NCBI GenBank assembly: GCA_016218825.1
Contig: JACRCV010000109.1
Span: 1 to 46,483, forward strand
Source of the DNA: Deltaproteobacteria bacterium
GTDB lineage: Bacteria > Myxococcota > XYA12-FULL-58-9
Direction: 5' to 3'
DNA: 46,483 nt
Below the pieces are notes generated by a model. The model did not search any database and was not told the origin of the DNA. It worked only from the letters and a program-made list of their open reading frames with translations. A program made the translations under genes and the position numbers. Numbering within the stretch: the first letter of the stretch is position 1; each line of letters opens with the position of its first letter. Positions 1-7,689 of the stretch are shown in pieces.

Positions 1-134
1 CGACGGGTTCGAACCAAGACCTCCGGCACCGCGCTCCCTGGTGAACCACACCGCGGAGGGCCTTCAGGCTCCAGGCATCAGCCGGTCCCCTTCTGGTGAT
101 CGAACGCGAGTGGGGTTCTTACGGCGGAATCAAC
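1..134. repeat. Left arm of 134-bp terminal inverted repeat
   Basis: Bases 1-134 are an exact reverse complement of 46347-46480. Identity stops at base 135 (T here, while the right arm would require G). Outside the right arm three more bases (GAG) are present, so the left copy was probably cut by the window edge and the repeat may be longer. The outer part holds the short palindrome GGTTCGAACC, which resembles a tRNA T-loop, but no tRNA can be folded around it. The arm carries no transposase and no recognised recombination site. It may be a dispersed genomic repeat at which the assembly stopped. Confidence 0.95.
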
Positions 135-590
135 TTTGAGACCAACTGCCAGCTGCAGAGCACCCTGCCGAGCATCTTCCGTTGGGCGGGGTCCGATCCG
201 GGCTTGAGCCACAGCTGCGGCTCCGCCGATGGCTATGACTGGGTTGTGCCGTACACCCAGGACGAGACCTGCCAGGCCCAGTGGGGGCCGTATCTGGACG
301 GCATTCAGCCCGGGACCTACCAGGTAGGGTTCTTGGTCCACACTCCCGGAGACGTGGACATCGTTCTCGACGTGGCTCAGCAGCAGGGCGCTGTGATCGA
401 AGAGCTGAGGACGTCAATCAGCGATAGCGACGGGTATCCGTGTGTCGCTCTTCATGGCGTGCCGATCACCTCGTGCCAGGGCACCGAGTTTCGGATCCGC
501 TACATCGGCGACTTCACGGATCCGCATAGCTTGCGGATTCTGTCGACGAGCGTGAGCCCCGAGGGCTCCACGCCGAACCCCTGCTTCTGA
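96..590 (+). CDS. Hypothetical cysteine-containing, probably exported protein; start uncertain
   Basis: This is an open frame of 164 codons from a GTG at 96. The first 13 codons lie inside the terminal repeat, and the frame is open upstream only to a TGA at 42-44. No signal peptide is seen at this start. The body looks extracellular: about six cysteines, many aromatic and glycine residues, and a beta-rich stretch around GTYQVGFLVHTPGDVDIVLD, ending NPCF. I do not recognise the family. Because the same N-terminal bases sit at the other contig end, where they run into an unrelated 55-codon frame, the true N-terminus may be missing or the start may lie elsewhere. A cysteine-repeat lipoprotein follows 50 bases downstream. 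Confidence 0.5.
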   Translation: MIEREWGSYGGINFETNCQLQSTLPSIFRWAGSDPGLSHSCGSADGYDWVVPYTQDETCQAQWGPYLDGIQPGTYQVGFLVHTPGDVDIVLDVAQQQGAVIEELRTSISDSDGYPCVALHGVPITSCQGTEFRIRYIGDFTDPHSLRILSTSVSPEGSTPNPCF

Positions 591-640
591 ATGCTCGGCC
601 TGGCGCATCTCCACGGAATGCCACCGGAAAGAGGGTGACC

Positions 641-2002
641 ATGAGTACGAACTTGTGCGCTTGCCTCGCAAACCGGCTCTCGCGTCCAATCGCCGCGGTG
701 CTGTTGCTTCTGCTAGGGTGCTGCAACAGCGGCACCACCAAGCCCTCGCCGGTAGGAGATCAGTCACCGTGCCCGAACGGCGTGCGCGCAGGCGCTGAGC
801 AATGCGACGGCCACGACCTGGGCCAACAGGGATGTGGATCACTCGGCTACCCCGACGGCGGCACGCTGGCATGTAGCAACTCCTGTGGTTTTGATGTGTC
901 GCAGTGCCTAGGCGCCGGACCTGAGTGCGGCAACGGGATCACCGAGGGGTTGGAGGAATGCGACGGTCCAGATCTGCGGCGCCTGACCTGTCGGCTGCTC
1001 GGCTACGCGAGCGCAACGACGGATCCTCTCGCGTGCCGGAGCGACTGCGCGTTCGACACCTCGGCATGTACCGGCGCGGCGCCGTCGTGCGGCAACGACA
1101 ACGCCGAAGGCCTCGAGCAGTGTGACGGGTTCGACCTACGCGGTCGGCGCTGCACCGATTTCGGATTCACCGGCGGGCTGCTCGAGTGCGACGAAGGCTG
1201 TCGGTTCGTTGTGGGAGCGTGCGTCGGCGGCTCCGCCACCTATTGCGGCGACGGCATCAGGAATGGCTCCGAAGAGTGCGACGGGACCGATCTTGGCCAG
1301 AGGACTTGCGCTGCTCTGGGTTACACCGGCACCGGCCTCAAGTGCGCAAGCACCTGCCGGTTCGACGCATCGGCTTGCACCGGTGCTGGCCCGGTTTGTG
1401 GCGACAACATCCGCCAAGGCGTCGAAGAGTGCGATGGCGTGAGCAACAACGTCAGGTGCTCCGCGTTTGGTCTGACCGGCGGTGCCGTGCCCTGTGATGC
1501 ATCGTGCACCGCGGATCCGAGCGTGTGTGACCCACCCCACTGCGGCGACGGCGCCATCGACCAGGCCGGCGAGCTTTGCGACGGCGCCGACGTGGGTGGC
1601 GACACCTGCGAGAAACACGGCTATGCGGGCGGGGAGTTGCAGTGCAACGCGTCTTGCGGTCGGGTCGTGTTCTCTGGGTGCACCGGGGGCACGCCGGCCT
1701 GCGGCAACGGCCTCGTCGAGCCGGAAGAGATGTGCGATCAGCGAGACCTCGGGATCTATGACGACTGCAGGAGCGTCGACAGCGACCTCGGCGGCGGCGC
1801 GTTGAGCTGCCTGTCGAACTGTCTCGTCGACTTCAGCGCGTGCATCGCATCGGTCGCCGGAACGTGCGGGAACGGCATCTTCGAGGAAGGCGAGCAGTGT
1901 GATGGGCCGACGGCAACAGCGTGCGCGCAGCACGACCTCGGCACCGGCACTATCACCTGCAATCCAAACTGCACGCTCAATCTCGCAGGCTGCGTTCGGT
2001 AG
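641..2002 (+). CDS. Lipoprotein with eight myxobacterial cysteine-rich repeats
   Basis: The product is about 453 residues. I chose ATG 641 over GTG 635 because GAGGG at 631-635 gives normal ribosome spacing only for 641. A hydrophobic stretch ending LLLLLGC gives a lipobox, so the mature protein should be lipidated. The rest is eight tandem repeats of about 50 residues, each starting CGNG or CGDG, then E.CDG.DL, then a central C, LGY..G.L.C, and C.FD...C. This pattern matches the cysteine-rich repeats (DUF4215/myxo disulfide type) common on myxobacterial surface proteins. A structural, disulfide-stabilised surface stalk is likely; no enzyme domain is present. The giant repeat protein at the other end of the window uses the same repeat. 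Confidence 0.88.
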   Translation: MSTNLCACLANRLSRPIAAVLLLLLGCCNSGTTKPSPVGDQSPCPNGVRAGAEQCDGHDLGQQGCGSLGYPDGGTLACSNSCGFDVSQCLGAGPECGNGITEGLEECDGPDLRRLTCRLLGYASATTDPLACRSDCAFDTSACTGAAPSCGNDNAEGLEQCDGFDLRGRRCTDFGFTGGLLECDEGCRFVVGACVGGSATYCGDGIRNGSEECDGTDLGQRTCAALGYTGTGLKCASTCRFDASACTGAGPVCGDNIRQGVEECDGVSNNVRCSAFGLTGGAVPCDASCTADPSVCDPPHCGDGAIDQAGELCDGADVGGDTCEKHGYAGGELQCNASCGRVVFSGCTGGTPACGNGLVEPEEMCDQRDLGIYDDCRSVDSDLGGGALSCLSNCLVDFSACIASVAGTCGNGIFEEGEQCDGPTATACAQHDLGTGTITCNPNCTLNLAGCVR

Positions 2003-2044
2003 GTTCCGTTCTACGGCCAAGACGTTCCGATCTTGACGACGAGA

Positions 2045-2770
2045 TCAAGGCACGAAGACGGTTGCCGCGATGTCCGATAGCACGCTCGCCCGGAGAGTGC
2101 ACCCCGCGGTGTTCGTGCACGACGCGGCGGCATGTATCACAGACCACGATGCGAGCAGTTGGTACGGTCCGGGCGGGAGTGCTGCCGGCACAGCGAACAC
2201 CCATTGGTCGTACTGGAGTGTGGCGGGGACATAGTGCGCGTACCGTGGATCTCCGGCGGTCAGGGCCACACCCAGGTCAACGACCATCGTCGCCGGCATG
2301 TCCAAGGACAACGCGCCCATGCCACCGGCGGCCAGTGGTTGCTCCGCGGGCTGCAGGGTCACACCGACGGCGAACAGACCCGGGACCGACATTCCGATGC
2401 TCGACTCGCCCTCGACGACCGCGAATACGGCGTCCAGCGAGCTCGGGAGGGGGGCGTCCGTCAGCTGGAAGCCTGGCCCGGCCGGGCAGCCACACCAACC
2501 CCCACTGGAGCGGCGGTCGCCCAAGCGTTCCAGCGGCTGTCCATTCATGTCTGCAGCAGCCGAGCTTGCCAGGAAGGCGCAATCGGCCCAAGCAAGGTGC
2601 ACCATCGCATAGAAGATCTTTGATTCGCGTATATCTGCAGTGACCTCCAAACCTGGTGCGGGAAAATCACCAAGGTGCTTCGTCGCAGGCGGCTCGCCGC
2701 ACGGCTCGATCGAGCTACAACCGGACGCAGCAACGAGGCCGAATGCGCAAATGGTCACCGTGCTCTTCAT
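2045..2770 (-). CDS. Putative lipoprotein of unknown function
   Basis: The product is about 241 residues. An upstream TTG-type start at 2824 would add 18 residues, but the ATG at 2770 places a clear lipoprotein signal at the start (MKSTVTICAFGL, then AASGC). The mature protein has a cysteine cluster (WCGCPAGPG near the middle), a beta-rich body and a pair of cysteines near the C-terminus (SCTNTAGC). No family was recognised. It is convergent with the cysteine-repeat lipoprotein, leaving 42 bases between the stops. A run of ten C residues lies 14 bases upstream of the start codon and could affect transcription or translation of this gene. Confidence 0.72.
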   Translation of the reverse strand: MKSTVTICAFGLVAASGCSSIEPCGEPPATKHLGDFPAPGLEVTADIRESKIFYAMVHLAWADCAFLASSAAADMNGQPLERLGDRRSSGGWCGCPAGPGFQLTDAPLPSSLDAVFAVVEGESSIGMSVPGLFAVGVTLQPAEQPLAAGGMGALSLDMPATMVVDLGVALTAGDPRYAHYVPATLQYDQWVFAVPAALPPGPYQLLASWSVIHAAASCTNTAGCTLRASVLSDIAATVFVP

Positions 2771-2784
2771 GGAGTCGCTCGCGG

Positions 2785-2794
2785 CCCCCCCCCC
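2785..2794. repeat. Ten-base C homopolymer upstream of lipoprotein gene
   Basis: Ten consecutive C occur on the plus strand (ten G on the coding strand of the minus lipoprotein gene), 14 bases before its ATG. Runs of this length are slippage-prone. The tract is outside the coding region if ATG 2770 is used, but inside the frame if the TTG at 2824 is used. Confidence 0.9.
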
Positions 2795-2898
2795 GGATGC
2801 TGCCAGTGTACACCGCCACCGCAACCGCCTCCACCCGGCTCCGATCCGGGTTTGTCACCCACGTCAGCGACTAATCGGGATCACACTCCCGTTCAGTC

Positions 2899-2926
2899 TT
2901 GACTTTCTGGGATTGCAATCCATAAT
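2899..2926 (+). promoter_or_regulatory. Strong sigma-70-type promoter with internal palindromic operator, leaderless
   Basis: TTGACT at 2899-2904 and CATAAT at 2921-2926 are separated by 16 bases. A perfect 12-base palindrome, GGATTGCAATCC (2910-2921), fills the spacer and touches the -10 box. The predicted transcription start, about 2933, is one or two bases before the ATG at 2935, so the mRNA should be leaderless or nearly so. The palindrome is a good candidate operator for a dimeric repressor. Confidence 0.7.
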
Positions 2927-2934
2927 AGTCTGAC

Positions 2935-4122
2935 ATGGACCGGTCGATTCGCGAGGCGGTGGCTCGAGATCTCGCGACCAAGATCGTCCTGATCTCCGGC
3001 CCCCGGCAGTGCGGCAAGACGACGCTCGCCAAGATGCTGAGTCCGTCGTTCGACTGTCTCAACTACGACTTTCCCGAGCACCGCGTCGCCATCCGCGAGC
3101 GCTCGTGGGACCGGGGCAAGGCGCTCGTCATCTTCGACGAGCTGCACAAGATGAAGGGGTGGAAGGCGTGGCTGAAGGGGATCTACGACGTCGACGGCAT
3201 CCCGCCCGCGCTCGTCGTCACCGGCAGCGCCCGCCTCGACGCCGCGCGCAAGGATGGTGAGTCGATGGCCGGGCGGTACTTCGCGCACCGGCTGCACCCC
3301 CTCGACGTGAAGGAGGTCGCGTCCAGCGTGCCTGCCGACGACGCCTTGTCGCGGCTGATGGAGGTCGGCGGGTTCCCGGAGCCGTTCCTGCAAAACGACC
3401 GCGACTTCTACGCCCGATGGCGACGGACGCACCTCGACATCATCGTTCGCCAAGACCTCGTCGACCTCGGGGCGGTTCGTCAGATCTCAGGCGTCGAGAC
3501 CCTGCTGGTGCTCCTCCGGGACCGCGTCGGCAGCACCGTCTCGCACGCCAACCTCGCCCGCGACCTCGGCGTCGACCCCAAGACCGTGACGCTGTGGCTC
3601 GAGATCCTCGAGAGCCTCTACGTCGTCTTCAGCCTCAGTCCGTACACCCGCCACGTGAGCCGCTCGCTGCTCAAAGCCAAAAAGTACTACTTCTACGACA
3701 CCGGCCAGGTCGGCGGCGATCCCGGCGCTCGCCTCGAGAACGTGATCGCGTGCGCGCTACTCAAAGAGGCGCATCGCGTCGAAGACCAGACCGGCGCCAA
3801 GGTCGGCCTACACTACCTTCGCACCAAGGACGGCCGCGAGGTCGATTTCGTCGTGACCGTCGACGGCGTGGTCACGCACCTCGTCGAAGCCAAGCACAAG
3901 GCGCCCGAGCCCTCGCCGGCGCTTCGAGCTCTCGTAGCGCAGATCGGAGCGCGCGCCTCGACGATCCAGCTGGTCAAGGAGCTCGACCGCGAGCGCACCT
4001 ACCCGGATGGGATCGAGGTCCGCCGTGCGGCGGCGTGGCTCTCCACGCTGGACCTCACCAAGGTCGCGAAAGACAGCGGACCACAGCCCCCCGCAGATCT
4101 GTTCGTCCACCACCCGCACTGA
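2935..4122 (+). CDS. AAA-family ATPase with C-terminal DUF4143
   Basis: The product is 395 residues, the usual length of the AAA_14/DUF4143 family. It carries a Walker A motif GPRQCGKTT at residues 22-30 and a Walker B LVIFDELHK around D68-E69. A winged-helix-like middle (LARDLGVDPKTVTLWLEILE) and a C-terminal region with REVDFVV and VEAKH follow, resembling a PD-(D/E)XK nuclease core. Members are widespread, horizontally mobile and functionally poorly defined. The protein is probably cytosolic and ATP-dependent; a role in DNA or defence is inference only. ATG 2935 is set by the promoter immediately upstream and the absence of a Shine-Dalgarno sequence. The next gene starts 26 bases downstream. 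Confidence 0.92.
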   Translation: MDRSIREAVARDLATKIVLISGPRQCGKTTLAKMLSPSFDCLNYDFPEHRVAIRERSWDRGKALVIFDELHKMKGWKAWLKGIYDVDGIPPALVVTGSARLDAARKDGESMAGRYFAHRLHPLDVKEVASSVPADDALSRLMEVGGFPEPFLQNDRDFYARWRRTHLDIIVRQDLVDLGAVRQISGVETLLVLLRDRVGSTVSHANLARDLGVDPKTVTLWLEILESLYVVFSLSPYTRHVSRSLLKAKKYYFYDTGQVGGDPGARLENVIACALLKEAHRVEDQTGAKVGLHYLRTKDGREVDFVVTVDGVVTHLVEAKHKAPEPSPALRALVAQIGARASTIQLVKELDRERTYPDGIEVRRAAAWLSTLDLTKVAKDSGPQPPADLFVHHPH

Positions 4123-4148
4123 TACAGTCCGCGCCGCGGGAGGTGCTG

Positions 4149-4928
4149 ATGCGCTCACGAGGTTTGCTCGTTCTTCCGATCGCGCTGCTTGCGGCCTGCG
4201 GCGACTCCGACGTCGAGCTCGAAGACTTGCCCGACGCGGTCGCCGAGACGCTGTGCAAGAAGGCCTACGAGTGCTGCACCGCCGACGAGGTGGTGGCCTC
4301 GCAGCAGACCGGCTACACGTCGTCGTCGGCCGAGTGTCCGGCCAAGATGGCGTCCGGTCTCCAAGGGACGAAGACCAACATCGAGCGCGGCGAGAAACGC
4401 GACCGCCTCGTCTACCACGGCGACCGCTTGCGCGAGTGCCTCGACGCCTATGCCACGCTCTCCTGCGACGCGCTGAAGAGCGCCGCCACCTCGCGCCTCC
4501 CGGTCTGCGACGGCTACCTCGAGCCCAAGGTGACGCCCGGCGGCGCCTGCGACTACGACGACGAGTGCATCGGCGGCAGCTGCGAGGGGGAGTCCGGCGA
4601 CGCCGAAGGAGTCTGCGTCGCGTTCGTCGCCGCCGCGGCCGCTTGCGGCACCGCCCCGTGCGGTGACGGGCTCTATTGCAGCGGCACCGATGTCTGCATG
4701 CAGAAGAAGGCCGACGGCGAGGCCTGCGGCGCCAACTACGAGTGCTTGACCGGCGGCTGCAACGGCAACGATCCGAACCAAGGCGTTCTCGGCACCTGCG
4801 GCAGGATGGGCGGCGAGGCCACCGCCTGCTTCCTCACCAAGGGCTGTGCCGCCGGTGGCGCGAGCCTGGCCCCGGCCGCGTGCGCCGTCGCGCTCTTGGG
4901 CCTCCGGCGCCGTCGCTGTCGCCGGTAG
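4149..4928 (+). CDS. Cysteine-rich lipoprotein with MYXO-CTERM-like tail
   Basis: The product is 259 residues. ATG 4149 is preceded by GGGAGGTG. The signal ends IALLAACGD, a lipobox. The body holds many cysteines (KKAYECC, CDYDDECIGGSCEG, CGDGLYC, CGANYECLTGGC), a pattern common in secreted myxobacterial proteins. The C-terminus is GCAAGGASLAPAACA, then a short hydrophobic stretch, then RRRRCRR. This is the layout of the MYXO-CTERM sorting signal, which is thought to anchor proteins at the cell surface. An extended frame upstream, overlapping the ATPase gene, is rejected because it lacks the signal. Function unknown. Confidence 0.85.
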   Translation: MRSRGLLVLPIALLAACGDSDVELEDLPDAVAETLCKKAYECCTADEVVASQQTGYTSSSAECPAKMASGLQGTKTNIERGEKRDRLVYHGDRLRECLDAYATLSCDALKSAATSRLPVCDGYLEPKVTPGGACDYDDECIGGSCEGESGDAEGVCVAFVAAAAACGTAPCGDGLYCSGTDVCMQKKADGEACGANYECLTGGCNGNDPNQGVLGTCGRMGGEATACFLTKGCAAGGASLAPAACAVALLGLRRRRCRR

Positions 4929-5077
4929 CGATTCCAGGCGCCAACCGTTGACAACAGCACGCACTGTCTCGCCAACGAGACAGCACCGCCGGGAAGAAAC
5001 GAAGCAAGATCACGCTACTGAGTTGGCGCGTCGGTTGCACTTTGGGGCTCGAGCGCCATTCACTGGAGAGGACTCAG

Positions 5078-5527
5078 ATGCGAACGAGAATCGGGATCTT
5101 GTGCCTGCTCATCGGCGGTCTCTCGGCATGCGGTGATTCACACGAACAGAACGCGCTGAAGGACGCGAGGGTGCAGTGGCGGGCGGCGGGGCCGGCGGCG
5201 TACGAGTGGGTGGTGCAGCGCACCTGCTTTTGTCCCGACATCGAGCCGGTCCGGGTGCAGGTTCGCGACGCGGCGGTCGTGAGCGCGGCGCGGCAGATGG
5301 ACGCGACGACCGAGGTGGCGCTGACCGTGGACGCCTACCAAGCCTGGTTCACGGTCGACGGGCTCTTCGATGAAGTGCGGCGGGCCATCGACGAGGGGGC
5401 CGACGAGCTCACGGTGACCTACGATCCCGAGTACGGCTACCCGCGGTCGGTGGCGATCGACCGCTACGAGAACGCGATGGACGACGAGACCGGCTTCAAC
5501 GCCCGAGGCCTCGTGTCGCTGCCGTGA
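5078..5527 (+). CDS. DUF6174-family lipoprotein
   Basis: The product is 149 residues. The ATG at 5078 follows GGAGAGGA and begins a short lipoprotein signal (LCLLIGGLSACGD). An in-frame start at 5042 would hide the signal. The mature domain has the marks of DUF6174: W...GPAAYEWVVQRTCFC, a VRVQVRD strand, TVDGLFDEVRRAI, then LTVTYDPEYGYPRSVAID and a DDE near the end. Members are small secreted or lipid-anchored proteins of unknown function. The gene stands alone, 85 bases before the BrnT gene. Confidence 0.85.
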   Translation: MRTRIGILCLLIGGLSACGDSHEQNALKDARVQWRAAGPAAYEWVVQRTCFCPDIEPVRVQVRDAAVVSAARQMDATTEVALTVDAYQAWFTVDGLFDEVRRAIDEGADELTVTYDPEYGYPRSVAIDRYENAMDDETGFNARGLVSLP

Positions 5528-5573
5528 ACGGGCACGGGGTGGAGAGCGCCGGCGCCGCCGCGCCCCGCGCCGA

Positions 5574-5605
5574 TTGACAGTCGAGCCTCTCATACATACG
5601 ATGTA
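5574..5605 (+). promoter_or_regulatory. brnTA promoter with overlapping inverted repeat
   Basis: TTGACA (5574-5579) and TACGAT (5597-5602) are 17 bases apart. The inverted repeat TACAT-ACG-ATGTA (5593-5605) covers the -10 box. The start codon at 5612 lies about 10 bases after the -10 box, so the transcript is predicted to be nearly leaderless. BrnA-type antitoxins repress their own operon, so this repeat is the likely BrnA site (inference). Confidence 0.68.
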
Positions 5606-5611
5606 CATATA

Positions 5612-5902
5612 ATGCTCACCTTCACGTGGGACGATGCCAAGGATCGTCTGAACCGCAAGAAGCACGGTGTCAGCTTCGACGAGGCGGCGACGATCTTTGA
5701 CGGCTTCCCGTTGGCGGTCTTCGCTGATCCCGACCACTCGGAAGACGAGGACCGCTACATTGCCGTGGGTGTGAGCCGGAAGGCGAGGGTGCTTCTGGTC
5801 GTGCACTGCGAAAACGAGCATGGCACCGAGATCCGAATCATCTCGGCACGCAAAGCGACGCGGCAGGAACGTCTGACCGTGTTTGGAGGAGGACCACGAT
5901 GA
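5612..5902 (+). CDS. brnT: BrnT family toxin (DUF497)
   Basis: The product is 96 residues, the usual size for BrnT. It shows the family pattern FTWDDAKDRLNRKKHGVSFD, EAATIFD near residues 25-31, DEDRYIAVGVS and EIRIISARKATRQE at the end. BrnT is a RelE-fold ribonuclease toxin that slows translation, and is neutralised by the BrnA protein encoded directly downstream. The stop overlaps the brnA start by four bases (ATGA), which implies translational coupling. The frame is intact, with no truncation. Confidence 0.95.
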   Translation: MLTFTWDDAKDRLNRKKHGVSFDEAATIFDGFPLAVFADPDHSEDEDRYIAVGVSRKARVLLVVHCENEHGTEIRIISARKATRQERLTVFGGGPR

Positions 5903-6147
5903 GAAGACAATACGACTTTGCGAAGCTGCGGCGCGTCGAGCCGAACTACCTCAGGCGCCTCAAGAAGCCGGTGACCATGCGCCTCGACCCACAGGTGCTG
6001 CTCTATTTTCGGCGGCTCGCCGAGCGCACGGGGATCCCCTACCAATCGCTCATCAACTACGTGCTGACGGACTACGCCACCCACGAGCTCCAGCCGAGCG
6101 CCCAATGGGAGCGGTCGGGGCACGTCAAGGCGCGTCGTGCTGGGTAG
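5899..6147 (+). CDS. brnA: BrnA family antitoxin, ribbon-helix-helix
   Basis: The product is 82 residues. The core KPVTMRLDPQVLLYFRRLAE, followed by TGIPYQSLINYVLTDYA, is a typical BrnA/CopG ribbon-helix-helix domain that binds DNA as a dimer. The N-terminal part (about residues 1-24) would contact the toxin. ATG 5899 overlaps the brnT stop. By family knowledge it binds BrnT and represses the shared promoter; the inverted repeat at 5593-5605 fits that role. Confidence 0.93.
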   Translation: MRRQYDFAKLRRVEPNYLRRLKKPVTMRLDPQVLLYFRRLAERTGIPYQSLINYVLTDYATHELQPSAQWERSGHVKARRAG

Positions 6148-6188
6148 GGGCGGGGAAGGGAAGGGGCGGGCGGGGGTCGGGGACCTGA

Positions 6189-7043
6189 TTACCGGCGGCA
6201 GGCCGGGAGCGTCACGCTGCTGCCGTCGTCACGCGCCACCTGGCCGCACTCGGCGCCGAAGGTGTAGGTGCGCTCGCGCAGGGTCTCGCCGTCCTTGCTC
6301 AACACCTGGTGGATGCTGCCCGCGGTCGGGTGGCAGCAGACCGCCGGCTCGCGGGTGACGCCGACGAGCGACGTGGTCAGGTCGTAGTCGCGCTTGTTGC
6401 CGTGCACCAGGATGTCGCCGTTGAAGACCCGCTTGATGTCGACGTCGGCAGCGATCGTGGTCGCGATCGTGAGGTTCGACGACGAGATGTTGACGTCGAA
6501 CACCAGCGAGCCGTCGGCGTCGTTGCGCACCCGATGCTCTTCGAAGCTGATGGCGCGGTCCACGGCCCCGTCGAGGCGGCTGCCGGTCGCGTGCATGCTG
6601 CCGGAGCTGTCGATGGCGACGCTGTCGCCGTCGGCGCGGACGCGGGAGACGTCGCGCGAGCCGACGATGTCACGGCTGCCGTCGGTGTTGCGGGTGAACG
6701 AGATCGTGCGCGTGCCGCTCTGCACGAAGTTCCTCCAGCTGCAGTCGGTGAAGGTCCAGTTGACGACGAAGGAGTCGGGGCGCGGCATCGGCAGCGGGTC
6801 GGGATCGGTCGCGACCTGCACGCAGCCATCCGCCATCAACGCGCCCGCCGGGCCGCCGTTCATGCCGAACGCCTGGCTCAAGCTGCCGCCCGACTCGACC
6901 GCGGCGTCGTCGGCGGCGTCGTTCGACGACTCCAACGCCGACTCCATCACCTGGTCGTCGATGGTCGACGCGAGGTCCGCGCCACAACCCGCGAGGCTCG
7001 AAACCAACAGCGCGCTCAAGGTCGAGGTCAACAGCTTCTTCAT
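6189..7043 (-). CDS. Hypothetical lipoprotein, beta-rich
   Basis: The product is 284 residues. ATG 7043 is preceded by AAAGGAG with six bases of spacing. The signal ends SSLAGCGAD, so it is a lipoprotein. Residues 25-70 are acidic and low-complexity; the rest is beta-rich with regular Asp/Ser-rich strands and cysteines near DGCVQV, FTDCSW, AVCCHP, GAECGQ and the last residues LPACRR. No family was recognised. The gene stands alone between the BrnTA pair and the DUF3106 gene. A 16-base perfect palindrome lies 22 bases upstream of its start. Confidence 0.78.
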   Translation of the reverse strand: MKKLLTSTLSALLVSSLAGCGADLASTIDDQVMESALESSNDAADDAAVESGGSLSQAFGMNGGPAGALMADGCVQVATDPDPLPMPRPDSFVVNWTFTDCSWRNFVQSGTRTISFTRNTDGSRDIVGSRDVSRVRADGDSVAIDSSGSMHATGSRLDGAVDRAISFEEHRVRNDADGSLVFDVNISSSNLTIATTIAADVDIKRVFNGDILVHGNKRDYDLTTSLVGVTREPAVCCHPTAGSIHQVLSKDGETLRERTYTFGAECGQVARDDGSSVTLPACRR

Positions 7044-7064
7044 GACAGGCTCCTTTGGTTCTGG

Positions 7065-7080
7065 TCCTTCGTACGAAGGA
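7065..7080. promoter_or_regulatory. 16-bp perfect palindrome, candidate operator
   Basis: TCCTTCGTACGAAGGA is fully self-complementary and ends 22 bases before the minus-strand lipoprotein start at 7043. It could be a repressor site or a 5'-leader hairpin placed just ahead of the ribosome-binding site. The regulator is unknown. Confidence 0.55.
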
Positions 7081-7158
7081 TGGTTTCTGGTGACTTCATT
7101 GACTCCAACCGACGACGCGCCCCGAGGTTGCGGTCGGGTTGGATGTAGGCCGAGGTGG

Positions 7159-7689
7159 TCAGTTCCCGCCCATGCGGTTGCGGAGGCGGCGGCGCATCTC
7201 GTCGCGTTGTTCGGGGGAGAGCCTCTTCCACTGCTGGAGCTTCTCCAGGAAGCGGCGTCTTTCCGCGGGGCTGAGCTGCACGAGGCGGTGGTACATGTGG
7301 CGCAGCTCGGCCTTGCGTTCTTTGCTGAAGCCCTGGTAGCGGCGGAAGCTCTCGAGCACGGTCTTGCGCTCGGCCCCCGGCAGGCGTTTGAAGGCGCGGA
7401 AGCGCTCGCGGATCTGGGTCTTCTGGTAGCTCGACAGGCTGTTGAAGGCGCGGAAGCGGTCCCGCACCCGCGCCTGCTCCGCCGCCGAGAGCGCCTTGAA
7501 CGCGCGATAGGCGTTGCGCATCGCCTGCCGCTCCTCTTCGCTGAGCGCCAGCCAGCGGCTGCGGGCGGCGTCGAGGTCCCGCGCCGGCTCGACCGCGGCT
7601 GACGCCGGCGGCGCGCTCGTCTCCTGTGCCAAGGCCGCCGCGCCCGCGAGCAGCAGGCCGAAAGACAGGACCAGCGACGCGAGTTTCAT
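7159..7689 (-). CDS. DUF3106 periplasmic protein
   Basis: The product is 176 residues. A signal peptide (LLLAGAAALAQE) is followed by a short Pro/Ala segment, then five or six helical repeats of the form W/F..LS..ER..MR..YR.FK.LS from about residue 45 to the end, the mark of DUF3106. The helices are strongly basic and amphipathic. In many proteobacteria DUF3106 genes sit behind ECF sigma/anti-sigma pairs, as here. The start overlaps the anti-sigma stop (ATGA). It is probably a periplasmic partner or target of the stress response; this role is inferred from position. Confidence 0.88.
   Translation of the reverse strand: MKLASLVLSFGLLLAGAAALAQETSAPPASAAVEPARDLDAARSRWLALSEEERQAMRNAYRAFKALSAAEQARVRDRFRAFNSLSSYQKTQIRERFRAFKRLPGAERKTVLESFRRYQGFSKERKAELRHMYHRLVQLSPAERRRFLEKLQQWKRLSPEQRDEMRRRLRNRMGGN

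Noticed and set aside
2-20. tRNA T-loop-like GGTTCGAACC in the terminal repeat
   Set aside because: No T stem, anticodon arm or acceptor stem can be formed on either strand around it.
5608-5613. TATAAT overlapping the brnT start codon as the -10 box
   Set aside because: It is 28 bases from TTGACA and would put transcription start after the ATG; TACGAT at 17-base spacing fits better.
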